A stretch of DNA of 33,814 nt from CAYJKB01 sp964370625 (GCA_964370625.1 CAYJKB010000020.1:1-33814), one strand, 5' to 3'; counted from the stretch's first letter, positions 24,247-33,814 are shown. Program-made: numbers and translations. Notes: generated by a model from the letters alone, not told the origin.

Positions 24247-25263
24247 ATGGAAATGTTAAAATCCATTTGGGATATAATTCAATATCAAATTCTAGGCATG
24301 AAATGGCTAAATGATGGAGTAGGTAATTTGCTTTTGAGTTTAGGGCTTGACATAGAAGGAAGAGTTGGAGCAAGTGTTCACTTTTTCATATATGATGTAA
24401 TTAAGATAACAATACTTCTTTGTTCATTAATTTTCTTTATCTCATATATACAAAGCTTTTTTCCACCAGAACGAAGCAAAAAAATATTAAGCAGATTTAA
24501 AGGAATATGGGCAAATATCGTATCAGCACTTTTGGGAACAGTTACTCCGTTTTGCTCATGTTCATCAATTCCACTTTTCATGGGATTTACAAGTGCAGGA
24601 CTTCCGGTTGGTGTAACTTTCAGCTTTTTAATATCTTCGCCAATGGTAGATTTAGGTAGCCTTGTATTGCTTATGGGAATATTCGGGCCACGTGTTGCTG
24701 TAGTTTACGTGCTTGTAGGGCTTACAATTGCTGTTATCGGTGGAACACTTCTTGATAAATTAGGTATGCGACGTTATGTTGAAGATTTTGTGCTTAACGC
24801 AGGTAGCGTAGATATTGAAGCACAAGAAACACTTACAATACATGATAGACTTCTTTATGCTAAAGAGCAAGTTGTAGAAACATTTAAAAAAGTATTTCCA
24901 TATATTCTAGTGGGTGTGGGTATTGGTGCTGGAATTCATAACTGGATACCACAAGAAGCAATTGAAAGTGTGCTAGGAAGTGATAATCCATTTGGAGTAA
25001 TTCTTGCAACACTTGTAGGTATACCAATTTATGCAGATATCTTCGGCACTATTCCAATTGCAGAAGCACTACTTGCAAAAGGTGCATTACTTGGCACAAT
25101 TCTAGCATTTATGATGTCAGTTACAACACTTAGTCTACCATCACTTATAATGCTTAAAAAAGCAGTTAAACCTCAGTTGCTTGCTGCATTTATCGGCATA
25201 TGTGCTGTAGGAATAGTTATCGTGGGGTATTTATTCAATATATTCCAATATGTATTAATATAA
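24247..25263 (+). CDS. COG0701/ArsP_1-family permease (possible organoarsenical efflux)
   Basis: The 338-residue membrane protein has about eight hydrophobic segments. It carries the family signature TPFCSCSSIPLFMGFTSAG with Cys103 and Cys105, followed by LISSPMVDLGSL, and a second half with GIPIYADIFGTIPIAEALL. Characterised relatives (ArsP) export trivalent organoarsenicals such as methylarsenite; others in this broad family are uncharacterised. AAAGGTAGG precedes the ATG. A thioredoxin-like protein with extra cysteines follows at 32 bases. ArsR-like dyads around its promoter fit metalloid control, but the substrate is inference. Confidence 0.85.
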   Translation: MEMLKSIWDIIQYQILGMKWLNDGVGNLLLSLGLDIEGRVGASVHFFIYDVIKITILLCSLIFFISYIQSFFPPERSKKILSRFKGIWANIVSALLGTVTPFCSCSSIPLFMGFTSAGLPVGVTFSFLISSPMVDLGSLVLLMGIFGPRVAVVYVLVGLTIAVIGGTLLDKLGMRRYVEDFVLNAGSVDIEAQETLTIHDRLLYAKEQVVETFKKVFPYILVGVGIGAGIHNWIPQEAIESVLGSDNPFGVILATLVGIPIYADIFGTIPIAEALLAKGALLGTILAFMMSVTTLSLPSLIMLKKAVKPQLLAAFIGICAVGIVIVGYLFNIFQYVLI

Positions 25264-25295
25264 TTAAAAACAATATATTCTAGGAGGACTTTATA

Positions 25296-25688
25296 ATGGG
25301 ATTATTTAATTTTGGTAAAAAGAAAGAAACTTCATGCGGTTGTAATTCAGCACCAGCACCAGAACCTATGGCAAAATGTGATTGTGGTGGGATGTGCCCA
25401 GTGTCAGAAATTGAAGCAAAAAAGAATGCTGAAAAAAGTAAAACATCTAATGTTTTAGTATTAGGTAGTGGTTGTAAAAAGTGTAATGACCTTGAACAAG
25501 CTACTAAAGAAGCTATGCAAAATTTAGGGATTGATGAACAAGTAGGACATGTAACAGATTTTGCACAAATCGCAAGTTATGGTGTTATGAACACACCAGC
25601 ATTAGTAGTTGATAATAAAGTTGTCTCAACAGGTAAAGTTTTAAAAACTTCTGAAGTAGAAGAATTGCTTAAAAAAGCAAGAGCGTAA
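25296..25688 (+). CDS. Thioredoxin-like protein (Thioredoxin_3 type) with Cys-rich N-terminal extension
   Basis: The 130-residue cytosolic protein has a C-terminal thioredoxin fold (about 52-130) with active site GSGCKKC (Cys60 and Cys63) and the cis-proline segment MNTPALVVDNKVVSTGKV. This is the small redox-active disulfide protein group often found beside COG0701 permeases. An N-terminal extension of about 50 residues adds five Cys (14, 16, 28, 30, 34) in CGC and CDCGGMC. These could bind As(III) or another soft metal and pass it to the pump, or take part in disulfide exchange; this is inference. AGGAGG lies eight bases before the ATG. A strong terminator follows. Confidence 0.85.
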   Translation: MGLFNFGKKKETSCGCNSAPAPEPMAKCDCGGMCPVSEIEAKKNAEKSKTSNVLVLGSGCKKCNDLEQATKEAMQNLGIDEQVGHVTDFAQIASYGVMNTPALVVDNKVVSTGKVLKTSEVEELLKKARA

Positions 25689-25692
25689 ATAT

Positions 25693-25734
25693 AAAAAAGT
25701 AGGCTGTGATGAAATTATCACAGCCTGCTTTTTT
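25693..25734. terminator. Bidirectional terminator between convergent genes
   Basis: An 18-bp stem, AAAAAAGTAGGCTGTGAT with ATCACAGCCTGCTTTTTT (one U-G pair), closes on GAAATT. A6 and T6 ends make it work both ways. It overlaps the stop codon of the reverse-strand dehydrogenase by two bases. Confidence 0.92.
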
Positions 25735-26515
25735 ATTTAAGAATTTCTTGTTGTTTTTTTATTTGTTGCAAAACCATCTTAGGTGGTAAAATCTTTGAAA
25801 TAGAAATAATCATACGAAGTGGAATTGGGACACCAGACATAATATTAAGCTTGCCTCTCATCATTGCGTTATATCCATCTTCAGCCACTGAACGAGGTTT
25901 AATTGCTTTTTTAAAAAGGTTAGTCTTGTCCATTCCAGAAGTTTTGCCAAAACCAGTATCAGTAGCACCAGGTAATAGCGCAGTTACAGTTACCCCTGTT
26001 CCAAAAAGTTCACCAGCCAAAGCATTAGAAAAAGAAGAAACATATGCTTTAGAAGCATAATAAACAGCCTGAAGCGGACCTGGCATTAATGCAGCTGTAG
26101 ATGAAGTGTTGAGTATTCTTCCACGACCTCTGCGTACAAATTCAGGCAAAAATAAACGTGTAAGTTTAGTAAGTGATATAACATTTACAGAAATCATATC
26201 TATATCACGTTCAAGTTCACGCAAATGAAAATAACCTTGGCCACCAAATCCAGCATTATTCATTAAATAATCAATCTTTATGCCTTGTTCGTGAATTTCT
26301 TGAAAAATTTCATGTGCAGAATTAGGATTAGATAAATCTTTAGCTATGCAATAAACCTTTACATTATGTAATCGCATAATTTCATCTCGAACTTGTTCCA
26401 AATCTTCTAATTTACGAGATACAATAACTAAATCTCCACCATGTTCAGCATGGATACTTGCAAGCTCTCTGCCAATTCCGCTTGAAGCACCTGTAATTAA
26501 AGCTACATGTTTCAT
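25733..26515 (-). CDS. Short-chain dehydrogenase/reductase (SDR family)
   Basis: The 260-residue NAD(P)-dependent oxidoreductase has the cofactor motif TGASSGIG (8-15), NNAG (86-89), an active serine region NTSST (about 138) and catalytic Tyr152-Lys156 (YYASK). The classical SDR fold is complete. SRK after the second strand suggests NADP preference. The C-terminal KPRSVAEDGYNAMMRGK and a hydrophobic patch resemble the DltE/YqjQ-like 'SDR family NAD(P)-dependent oxidoreductase' group, whose substrates are mostly unknown. GGAGG lies a few bases before the ATG. It is monocistronic and reverse-oriented. Confidence 0.9.
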   Translation of the reverse strand: MKHVALITGASSGIGRELASIHAEHGGDLVIVSRKLEDLEQVRDEIMRLHNVKVYCIAKDLSNPNSAHEIFQEIHEQGIKIDYLMNNAGFGGQGYFHLRELERDIDMISVNVISLTKLTRLFLPEFVRRGRGRILNTSSTAALMPGPLQAVYYASKAYVSSFSNALAGELFGTGVTVTALLPGATDTGFGKTSGMDKTNLFKKAIKPRSVAEDGYNAMMRGKLNIMSGVPIPLRMIISISKILPPKMVLQQIKKQQEILK

Positions 26516-26603
26516 AATTACCTCCTAAATATAAATAAATTTTATATGCAAGGGTTAAATGTGTGCTGATATAACTTTTCTCGCAAAATTATTAATGATA
26601 TAA

Positions 26604-26632
26604 TTTATACATTTTTTAGTTGTTTGATGCAA
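26604..26632 (-). promoter_or_regulatory. Candidate promoter for the SDR gene
   Basis: On the reverse strand TTGCAT-N17-TATAAA lies about 90 bases before the SDR start codon. Confidence 0.5.
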
Positions 26633-26793
26633 ACAAGAAAAAGGTACTTAAATAAAGTATAATAATTCTTTATAATGATTGTACCACAAAAAAACAAATA
26701 AAAAGTGTTTAAATTGTTAATTATTGAAAACTGATTTAACAACATTAAATGTAAAAAAGAAAAAAATTACAATTGCATATTTTTTGTAACAAT

Positions 26794-26822
26794 TTAGTAA
26801 ATTAATTTTTAAATGGTATAAT
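26794..26822 (+). promoter_or_regulatory. Candidate promoter for the SLH protein gene
   Basis: TTAGTA-N17-TATAAT predicts a start near 26829 and a leader of about 130 bases. The 445-base gap 26516-26960 otherwise holds the divergent SDR promoter, an imperfect GGTAC/GTACC repeat (26643-26695) and A/T-rich sequence. I see no gene in it. Confidence 0.5.
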
Positions 26823-26960
26823 TTTGCTATAGTTCTTTTATTGCTAGTATTTAATCAGCATATATTAATATGAAAAGAATTTTTATATTAAGGATATATG
26901 GATTATATAGTTTGTAGTAGAAGATTTTTTATTCATTACACATGAGAGTGAGGGAAAGAC

Positions 26961-29900
26961 ATGAAGAAAAGAATAGTTTCTTTCATAGTATTTTTAGCAA
27001 TGATTGCGAATGTAACAATGCTTCCAGCATTTGCTGTTGAAGATACTATGCAGCCTGTGACAACGGATACTGAAAACACGCAAGTGGATATTGTTCCAAA
27101 AACAGGTTTTGATGATGTAAAACCAGAAGATTGGTTTTACAGTGAAGTAACTACAGCGACGGAAAATGGATTATTTAATGGGGTAAGTGATAATTTGTTT
27201 GCTCCGAATGATTCAATGACAAGAGCAATGTATGTTACCGTATTAGGAAGATTTATCGGTATTAATACAGCAGATTATGCTCAAAGTCTTGGTTTATCTG
27301 ATGTAGATAATAGTGCATGGTATGCGCCATATGTAAATTGGGCATATACACATAATATCACATCAGGTGTTAGTGAAACTGAGTTTAATCCAAATGGATT
27401 TGTAACTCGTGAGCAAATTGTAACACTAACATACAGACTTTTCGAAATCTATAACATCGAATTTCCAGAAATAATCAATGAAACATTGCCAACAGATATA
27501 GCTAATGTATCAGATTATGCTAAAGATAGTGTTACAGCTTTTTGGCAAATGGGATACATCACAGGTTATACTGACGGAAGTCTACGACCACAAAATAACA
27601 TGACTCGTGCAGAAGTTGCAACATTCTTTAATAGAGTATATGTAACAGAATTACCAGAAGAACTTGTGCCAACAGGTTCATTATCAGGTACAGGCACAGG
27701 CGGTAGTGGTCCTGTTATGCATATTTATGATGTAACATTTAAAGATGGAGATAAAGTGCTAGGTACACAAAGAGTAGCACAAAATGGAACTGTTAAAACT
27801 TTACCAGAAACAAATAAAGAAAATAGCATATTTGTTGGTTGGTATACTGATGAAGCATTTACACAACCATTTTATCAAGATGCATCAATCAGAAGTAGCA
27901 TGACTGTATATGCAAAATATGAAGTTTTAATGCAAGATCATCTAGCTATAGACTCTTTTTCTATTACAGACCAAGAGCCAGAGCTTAAAATTTATGTTAG
28001 ACAAAAAACGGGAACTATAGCAGAACAAAACAACAATCAAGGTGGTATTTACGATAATATCATTTTAAATATCTTAGATGGTTCAGAAGCAGTTACACTT
28101 CAAGTTGATGCACAATCACAAGGTGTATATGAAATTTCTGCTGTTGAAGGATTCAGACCAGGTGGTTCATATTCATTAGAAATCGCAGATGGATTTGTAT
28201 TCCTTGATGAAAACAAAGAAGAAAGAGCAGCTACAATTCATACTGCATTCTTTACAATTGATGCTCCTGTACAAGATAATTTGCGTCTAAATGCAGATGT
28301 AGCAATGATTGAAGAAAAAGAAATTTCTAATCTTGAATCAAAAAGATTTGGTAAAACTAATATTGAAGGATTAGAAGCAGCAGCTTTTAATTATCAAATT
28401 GATACACTAAATCAAACAACGTCTGAAGTAACTTCAGCTGAAAAAGATACTGGTACATTTGAATATAATGAAGCTAGTGAACTTTCAGTAGGTCAATTAG
28501 TTTCAGTTTATAGTGGAACTAATCCAAATGAAGACTTTTCAGATGAATCAACAGTTGTTAATGGTAACAGTGTTTATTTAAAAGTTACTAAAATCGAAGG
28601 TAATATTGTACATTGGGAAACACTAGATGATGAAGATACTGATAATCTAATCTTCATGCCATTTACATATCCTGTATCAGTAGAAAAATTACCTGCAACA
28701 AGTGGAACTATTACACTTGATACAACTAAGACATTAAATACAGCAAATCCAGTTGGTGATAGCTATATTATTGATGAGCTTGCTTTAAATGCTATGCATG
28801 AAGATGTAAAAACACTACGTGCACCTACAACTTCTGATTTCATGGTATTTTATCAAGGAAGTTTTTCAGATCCAACATTAACTGATATATTATTCGTTGA
28901 AATTACTGATATTTCAGCTGATGGTAAAATCTCTTATGTAGAATCTTCAACTGATAAAATTACAAATAGCCTTGATACTCACCTTGTTGAAACAGTTGAT
29001 GGCGAAGAATTATTAGCAGGCATTGATGAAGATGAATTACAAGAATCAATGTCAAAACAAATTATCGAAAGTGGATTCTTAGAAGCTACTGGAGATTATG
29101 TTGCTGCTATGTCTGTAGAAACAGAAGGATTTGAAAAATTATCTGAAAATATGGATGTAACTTTTAGAGATGATGAAGGAAAAGAAATTTCTCATGAAAC
29201 ATATCTTGAAGCTTATGCAGGCGCAAAAGGATATGCACCATCATTTGTTATATTACCTCCTGTAATTTCTATTGATACAAGTGCTTCTCCAAAAGTGATT
29301 AACGAAGGTATCTCAATTATAATTGGTATTGACTTAACACTTCAAATGGAAGCTGGTAAACTTGATAAAACTAATAAAGGTGCAACTATTGATATTAGTT
29401 TTGAAATCGAACAAGAAATAGGAATTGATACAGAATTTGATGCTGATGCTGATATTGATTGGTTTTTATTTATCCCAATTCCTAAATCAATTAAAATTAG
29501 TGTAGACCTTGACTTCTCTACATATTCAAGATTTGCTGTTGATGCTCGTATGTACACAAATACAGAACAAAACTTTACAGCACTTAAGAAAATGAATGGT
29601 GGAGAATATAAATCCTTAGCCAAAAAGATGGATAAAATGTATGGATACTATGAAATGTATGGAAACTATTCAGAAATTGGCGAAGAATATTATGATGAAC
29701 TTAGCCGTGCATATAATGAGCTTTATGCTTATGCAAAAACATTAGGTGAAGAAGATGAAATTCCAACATTAGAAGAATATATGGATTCTGATCCAGTGGA
29801 TATTTCATCTCAACTTGAAGACCTTTTGAACGAACAAGATGAAAATGAATCTCAACAAAGAGTTGAAGCTATAATAGCTGAATACTCTCAAATGATTCAA

Positions 29901-32900
29901 GAAGGCGAAAATGAATGGATTGAAGTTGTTAGAAAAGAAATAATAACTAAAGAATTTACATTCAAAAAATTAGTTTCATTACATCTAACAGTTTATTTCG
30001 TGCTAAGTGCGAATGTAAATATCGCATTAGGAATGGAAATGGAATATCAACAAGGCAAACGTTATTCATTCTATTTTGATTTGATTACTCATGATTCTGG
30101 TTCTAGTGAAATGGACCTAATTGATGAAAAATTTGCATTCCAATTCTATGTAATGGGATATCTTGGGTTACGGGCAGGTATAGAACTTGAAGTAAAAGTT
30201 TCTGTGCTAGCAGGGCTGATTTCAGCAGCTATTGCTGTTCAAGGTGGCTTACAAGTTAACATGTGGGGATATTTTATCTACACTTATGTAACTACAAGAG
30301 ATGGAAATCAACCTAACTGGATAGCTGATGAAACATCTATAGGTGCTTTATATATCGACCTTGGGCCATATATTAAAGTTTACGCTAAATTTGGTGCTGT
30401 AGGTTTTGTGTTCCCAATAGATATCTATGACAAATATTGGCCACTTTATACAGCAGGCTCAGCTGAAAATATTTATGACTTTGCTTATAACCCAAATGAA
30501 AGTCAAAAATTATTTATTAAAGATGAAGATGCTAATGGCGAAAATGGTTATACAATGAAAGTACCAACATTGTATCGCACAATGGAAGTATTAAACCTTC
30601 AAACGGGTGAAATGTATAAAGCTAATGAAGATTATCCTGGCACAGTTGGCGGTAGTGGTTCAAAATACACTGTTGGTAACTTTACATATAGCTTTGACCA
30701 CCCAAGCTTTACAGCAAACCAAGCTACTGGCGAAATTACATTTACACCACATAATGATTTTGTAAGATATATCGAATCTGATCTTACAATCACATGGAAA
30801 TTAGACAAGCTTGCTTATTCTAAAAATGATATTTCAATCACAATTCCAGTTGTTTGGACAAATTTAACATCTATAGAACTTAATAACCCGCTTGCAACTA
30901 TGATTATAGCAACTGATGGAGAAAATAAAGACCAAATCGTATGGACAGATGATGTATTATACGGTGAAGAATTTAGAATTCCATCAGAAGAAGAAGTGCT
31001 TGATATTGTTGGTTATGAAAACTATAATGTAATATTAGATAGCGGTGCAGAAACTAACCTTAAATATTCAAAAGTTGATGGTTATGAAAGTGGAATAGAT
31101 GAAACAGTTGGTCAATATGTAAGTGTTGATGGAACAGTTTACAGATTCTTCTTAGAGCCTCGTGAATATGATATTACTATTGATGGATACCAAGATAATT
31201 CTGGCAATACTACATCAAAAACTTATAAAACGTTCTTTGAACAAGCGTTTGACTTTAGTGATATTAAATCATCAGGTCAAAACGATGATAGAAATAAAGT
31301 TTATACAGAATTTGCAACAATTGAAACTAGAGAAGCCCCAAGTACAGATAAACCTCCTATAGATGGATTTGAATATCCAACAATTGAGAGAGATGTATTT
31401 GGTTTAGTTGACAAGAGCTTTGCAATTGAACTTTTATCTGACACAGCAACATATACAGCGCTTTATAATGATAATTCTGTTGACATTACGTATAAATTTG
31501 AAGGAATATCACTTGATCCTATAACTGTTACAGTTAAAAAAGGTGAAAGACCACAAATTAGTCATTTCGATGGAAAAGTTAAAGAATTTATCAATGATGC
31601 TGTAATTGAATCAACAGTACCAGTATTTACACCAGCAATACAAGATATAGAATACACAATTAAATATGCTATTCCTCCAGAGGATATCGAATATAAAACT
31701 CTTTCTTTTGATAGCAAAGAAGGTAGCGAAGTGGATTCTATAACTGGTGCAGTAGGTTTCTTTGTTGCACAACCAAATAACCCAACTCGTTATGGTTATA
31801 CATTTGCTGGCTGGCATTATGACGAAGCATATCTTGAAAAAGTTGATTTCGTAAACTTTAAAATGCCACTAGAAGATACGATGTTATATGCTAAATGGGA
31901 AGTATTAACACCTACAGTGACTTTTGCAAACACTGAACTTATATTAGATGAAACAATACTTTCTCCAATTACTGTTACATATGATTCACCGTATGGTGAA
32001 CTTCCAAAACCAGTAAGTGAAGACAATGGCAGACAATTTATAGGCTGGGTTAATAGCAATAATGAGACTATAACAGCTGAAACAATTGTAGCCAATGAAG
32101 AAAATCATGTACTTACAGCAGTATGGAAAGACAAGTATGAGCTATCATTTAGTGATGGATACGGATACTCACATAAAGTAACAGAAGAATATTCTTATTA
32201 TAATCTTAAACCTTATACAACAGGGCTTGAATACACAACAGAAGATGGCCAAGTTATAACACTTGCAGATGATGAGTATGAAGTGCTTTATAAAAAACAA
32301 GAGCTTGAAGTACCTAATGATTATTACTTCATCGATAATTGGAGAGATAAGCAACCTAACATGGTGGGCACATACGATGTTCAAGTTCATTACGAAGGTT
32401 CTGAGACTATAGCAGAATTTAATGCAACCATAAGAGGTGCTTATACTGTAGCGAAAGCAGATTTATCAAATGTAGATTTTGGTGTTAGCTATCAAGAGGT
32501 GAGAAATGCATTAATTGTAGATGTTGATGATAATGCAATAGCAAATTATCCAGACATTGATTTCACTTATAAAATTAACTTCCAAAGATTTACTGGTGGA
32601 TTTGTTCCGATTTCAAGTGTGCAACAAAATCAACCAATATTCACTGCTACAGAATTTTTAGAGGATACTAGGAATATAGAAATTGGAGTTGAATTACTTA
32701 ATAGCCATAACTACACAGGCGAAAACATGAGAAATTCTGATGATAATAAAGTAGATATCGGTACCTTTACTCCAGATTTCCTACATTTTGATTTCTATTA
32801 TCTATTCCATTTACATATGGGTGATGATGATACTGATGACAACCCACACTTTAAATTTATTGGTGCAGATGACGATTTCAACAGCAAATGGTTTGATGAA

Positions 32901-33814
32901 TTACCAAAAAATAGATTAGTTGAATTCGCATTAAATCCATATGAAGATAACCCTTGGGACTTAGAGGGAATTAAAATGGAAATCAAAGAACAATCATTAT
33001 GGGAAGATGATATGTTCAAAATCGATAAATTAAAAGTAATTCCAGTATTTCAATATGATGGTTTATATCATTATGATGAAGACAAAGTATACGAGCAGTT
33101 TTTCACTAAATGGTGGGATAGTGTTAGTGGAGATTTTGAAACATTCAGCCAAAGTGTAAATAGAGATAATAGTGACTTTAGAAGAGAAATTGATGATGTT
33201 TATTCAACTACAAGTTACACAAGTAATTCTGTAAACATAAAATTCACAGGAGCAATAGTGGATCAATACTCTGAATTGATTGAATCAACTGTAAATGGAA
33301 CAATATTCGAACGTAATAATAAATCATATTACAATGCATTTGATTATTCTGGAGCTCCTCAAGTTATTGTTAAACTAACAGACAAAAATGGTAACGAATA
33401 TGTTGGATTAAATAATGCCATTTCTCAAGAATATGCTTATGCACATTCATTGACATATGGAAATGGAATTAATATATCTATTAGCAAAAGTAAATTGAAC
33501 GAATTTTCAGAAAAATTTGCTTTAGATGAAATTTACGTTGAAGCATACCTAGAGTTCCCAGATGGAACAACTAAAGAAAATAATATTAGTCTATTAGATA
33601 ATCAACGTACAAGAATATTAGTTCATTCAAATTCAAAATATGAAGTATCAGATAACATTATATCTCAATTAAGAACTAGCAGAAGTACACCAGTACTATT
33701 TTCTGCACCACTTCCAGAAGAAGAATTCCTACCAGGTGAATTAGAAGAGCAATTACCACCTGAATTAGATGATATTCTTCCAACAGACCCTGATGCGCCA
33801 GTAGACCCTGATGC
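26961..33814 (+). CDS. Giant secreted SLH-domain surface protein with InlB/Flg_new repeats (partial, runs off the window)
   Basis: The frame is open for 2284 codons with no stop before the window edge. A signal peptide (KKR, hydrophobic core, cleavage near AFA at about residue 27) is followed by three SLH domains at about 50-95, 112-160 and 177-226. Each has an aromatic/Tyr start and a TRAM/TREQ/TRAE block. SLH domains bind pyruvylated wall polymers. A Gly/Thr linker leads to a Listeria-Bacteroides (Flg_new) repeat at about 255-305 (FVGWYTDEAF, TVYAKYE). Two more are near 1575-1640 (FAGWHYDEAY, LYAKWE) and 1660-1725 (FIGWV, LTAVWK). Between and after are long beta-rich stretches and a Glu/Tyr-rich helical part near 870-1000. 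I saw no cysteine. The last residues begin a Pro/Asp-rich stretch. GAGGG precedes the ATG. Role: S-layer-associated protein or adhesin, inferred. Confidence 0.88.
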   Translation, partial: MKKRIVSFIVFLAMIANVTMLPAFAVEDTMQPVTTDTENTQVDIVPKTGFDDVKPEDWFYSEVTTATENGLFNGVSDNLFAPNDSMTRAMYVTVLGRFIGINTADYAQSLGLSDVDNSAWYAPYVNWAYTHNITSGVSETEFNPNGFVTREQIVTLTYRLFEIYNIEFPEIINETLPTDIANVSDYAKDSVTAFWQMGYITGYTDGSLRPQNNMTRAEVATFFNRVYVTELPEELVPTGSLSGTGTGGSGPVMHIYDVTFKDGDKVLGTQRVAQNGTVKTLPETNKENSIFVGWYTDEAFTQPFYQDASIRSSMTVYAKYEVLMQDHLAIDSFSITDQEPELKIYVRQKTGTIAEQNNNQGGIYDNIILNILDGSEAVTLQVDAQSQGVYEISAVEGFRPGGSYSLEIADGFVFLDENKEERAATIHTAFFTIDAPVQDNLRLNADVAMIEEKEISNLESKRFGKTNIEGLEAAAFNYQIDTLNQTTSEVTSAEKDTGTFEYNEASELSVGQLVSVYSGTNPNEDFSDESTVVNGNSVYLKVTKIEGNIVHWETLDDEDTDNLIFMPFTYPVSVEKLPATSGTITLDTTKTLNTANPVGDSYIIDELALNAMHEDVKTLRAPTTSDFMVFYQGSFSDPTLTDILFVEITDISADGKISYVESSTDKITNSLDTHLVETVDGEELLAGIDEDELQESMSKQIIESGFLEATGDYVAAMSVETEGFEKLSENMDVTFRDDEGKEISHETYLEAYAGAKGYAPSFVILPPVISIDTSASPKVINEGISIIIGIDLTLQMEAGKLDKTNKGATIDISFEIEQEIGIDTEFDADADIDWFLFIPIPKSIKISVDLDFSTYSRFAVDARMYTNTEQNFTALKKMNGGEYKSLAKKMDKMYGYYEMYGNYSEIGEEYYDELSRAYNELYAYAKTLGEEDEIPTLEEYMDSDPVDISSQLEDLLNEQDENESQQRVEAIIAEYSQMIQEGENEWIEVVRKEIITKEFTFKKLVSLHLTVYFVLSANVNIALGMEMEYQQGKRYSFYFDLITHDSGSSEMDLIDEKFAFQFYVMGYLGLRAGIELEVKVSVLAGLISAAIAVQGGLQVNMWGYFIYTYVTTRDGNQPNWIADETSIGALYIDLGPYIKVYAKFGAVGFVFPIDIYDKYWPLYTAGSAENIYDFAYNPNESQKLFIKDEDANGENGYTMKVPTLYRTMEVLNLQTGEMYKANEDYPGTVGGSGSKYTVGNFTYSFDHPSFTANQATGEITFTPHNDFVRYIESDLTITWKLDKLAYSKNDISITIPVVWTNLTSIELNNPLATMIIATDGENKDQIVWTDDVLYGEEFRIPSEEEVLDIVGYENYNVILDSGAETNLKYSKVDGYESGIDETVGQYVSVDGTVYRFFLEPREYDITIDGYQDNSGNTTSKTYKTFFEQAFDFSDIKSSGQNDDRNKVYTEFATIETREAPSTDKPPIDGFEYPTIERDVFGLVDKSFAIELLSDTATYTALYNDNSVDITYKFEGISLDPITVTVKKGERPQISHFDGKVKEFINDAVIESTVPVFTPAIQDIEYTIKYAIPPEDIEYKTLSFDSKEGSEVDSITGAVGFFVAQPNNPTRYGYTFAGWHYDEAYLEKVDFVNFKMPLEDTMLYAKWEVLTPTVTFANTELILDETILSPITVTYDSPYGELPKPVSEDNGRQFIGWVNSNNETITAETIVANEENHVLTAVWKDKYELSFSDGYGYSHKVTEEYSYYNLKPYTTGLEYTTEDGQVITLADDEYEVLYKKQELEVPNDYYFIDNWRDKQPNMVGTYDVQVHYEGSETIAEFNATIRGAYTVAKADLSNVDFGVSYQEVRNALIVDVDDNAIANYPDIDFTYKINFQRFTGGFVPISSVQQNQPIFTATEFLEDTRNIEIGVELLNSHNYTGENMRNSDDNKVDIGTFTPDFLHFDFYYLFHLHMGDDDTDDNPHFKFIGADDDFNSKWFDELPKNRLVEFALNPYEDNPWDLEGIKMEIKEQSLWEDDMFKIDKLKVIPVFQYDGLYHYDEDKVYEQFFTKWWDSVSGDFETFSQSVNRDNSDFRREIDDVYSTTSYTSNSVNIKFTGAIVDQYSELIESTVNGTIFERNNKSYYNAFDYSGAPQVIVKLTDKNGNEYVGLNNAISQEYAYAHSLTYGNGINISISKSKLNEFSEKFALDEIYVEAYLEFPDGTTKENNISLLDNQRTRILVHSNSKYEVSDNIISQLRTSRSTPVLFSAPLPEEEFLPGELEEQLPPELDDILPTDPDAPVDPD

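Noticed and set aside
26643..26695. Imperfect GGTAC/GTACC inverted repeat as an operator or terminator
   Set aside because: Only the ends and a short inner block pair, with many mismatches in an A/T-rich gap.
29342..32390. Several reverse-strand and off-frame open stretches within the SLH protein gene
   Set aside because: They have no ribosome sites or recognisable motifs and lie entirely within the continuous, domain-bearing forward frame.
1..33814. CRISPR arrays, tRNA or rRNA genes, insertion sequences, prophage genes
   Set aside because: No regularly spaced repeats, cloverleaf sequences, transposase or phage motifs were seen on either strand.

Overview
The window is a low-GC, Gram-positive chromosomal segment, most likely from a member of the Clostridia (Bacillota). 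Pointers are: a large SRP RNA with an Alu domain; the order gdpP-rplI-dnaB-tilS-hpt-ftsH; the SRP RNA-dnaX-ybaB-recR cluster; near-consensus sigma-A promoters (TTGNNN-N17-TATAAT); strong GGAGG ribosome sites with some TTG/GTG starts; U-tailed stem-loop terminators; and an S-layer-homology (SLH) surface protein. A small BofC-like protein hints at a spore-forming relative. I cannot name the species.

Layout. (1) 1-3285: an arsenic resistance operon, arsR, a CoA-disulfide reductase with a C-terminal rhodanese domain, and an ACR3 arsenite efflux permease, closed by a strong terminator. (2) 3346-4102: a lipoprotein N-acetylmuramoyl-L-alanine amidase with its own promoter. (3) 4106-12146: a housekeeping operon of gdpP (c-di-AMP hydrolysis), rplI, dnaB, tilS, hpt and ftsH, with ATGA overlaps at dnaB/tilS and tilS/hpt. 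(4) 12276-15363: SRP RNA, then a 72-bp nested palindrome, then dnaX, ybaB and recR. (5) 15418-18585: a small reverse-strand BofC-like gene and a class A penicillin-binding protein. (6) 18716-24064: the mannitol locus, mtlR, a fused EIICBA mtlA, and mtlD. (7) 24071-25734: an ArsP-type permease (COG0701) and a Cys-rich thioredoxin-like protein. Their consensus promoter lies between perfect 24-bp inverted repeats that also look like ArsR-family operators. (8) 25733-26515: a reverse-strand short-chain dehydrogenase. (9) 26961-33814: the first 2284 codons of a giant secreted SLH protein with InlB/Flg_new-type repeats, still open at the window edge.

How it fits together. Two arsenic- or thiol-linked loci (1 and 7) lie about 21 kb apart with core genes between them. 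Both carry a CCATC/GATGG leader hairpin followed by a T run, so they may share a regulator. The most unusual signals are the inverted-repeat promoter at 24071-24214, the nested palindrome before dnaX, and the giant cysteine-free SLH protein. All calls are from reading the sequence; no database search was run.
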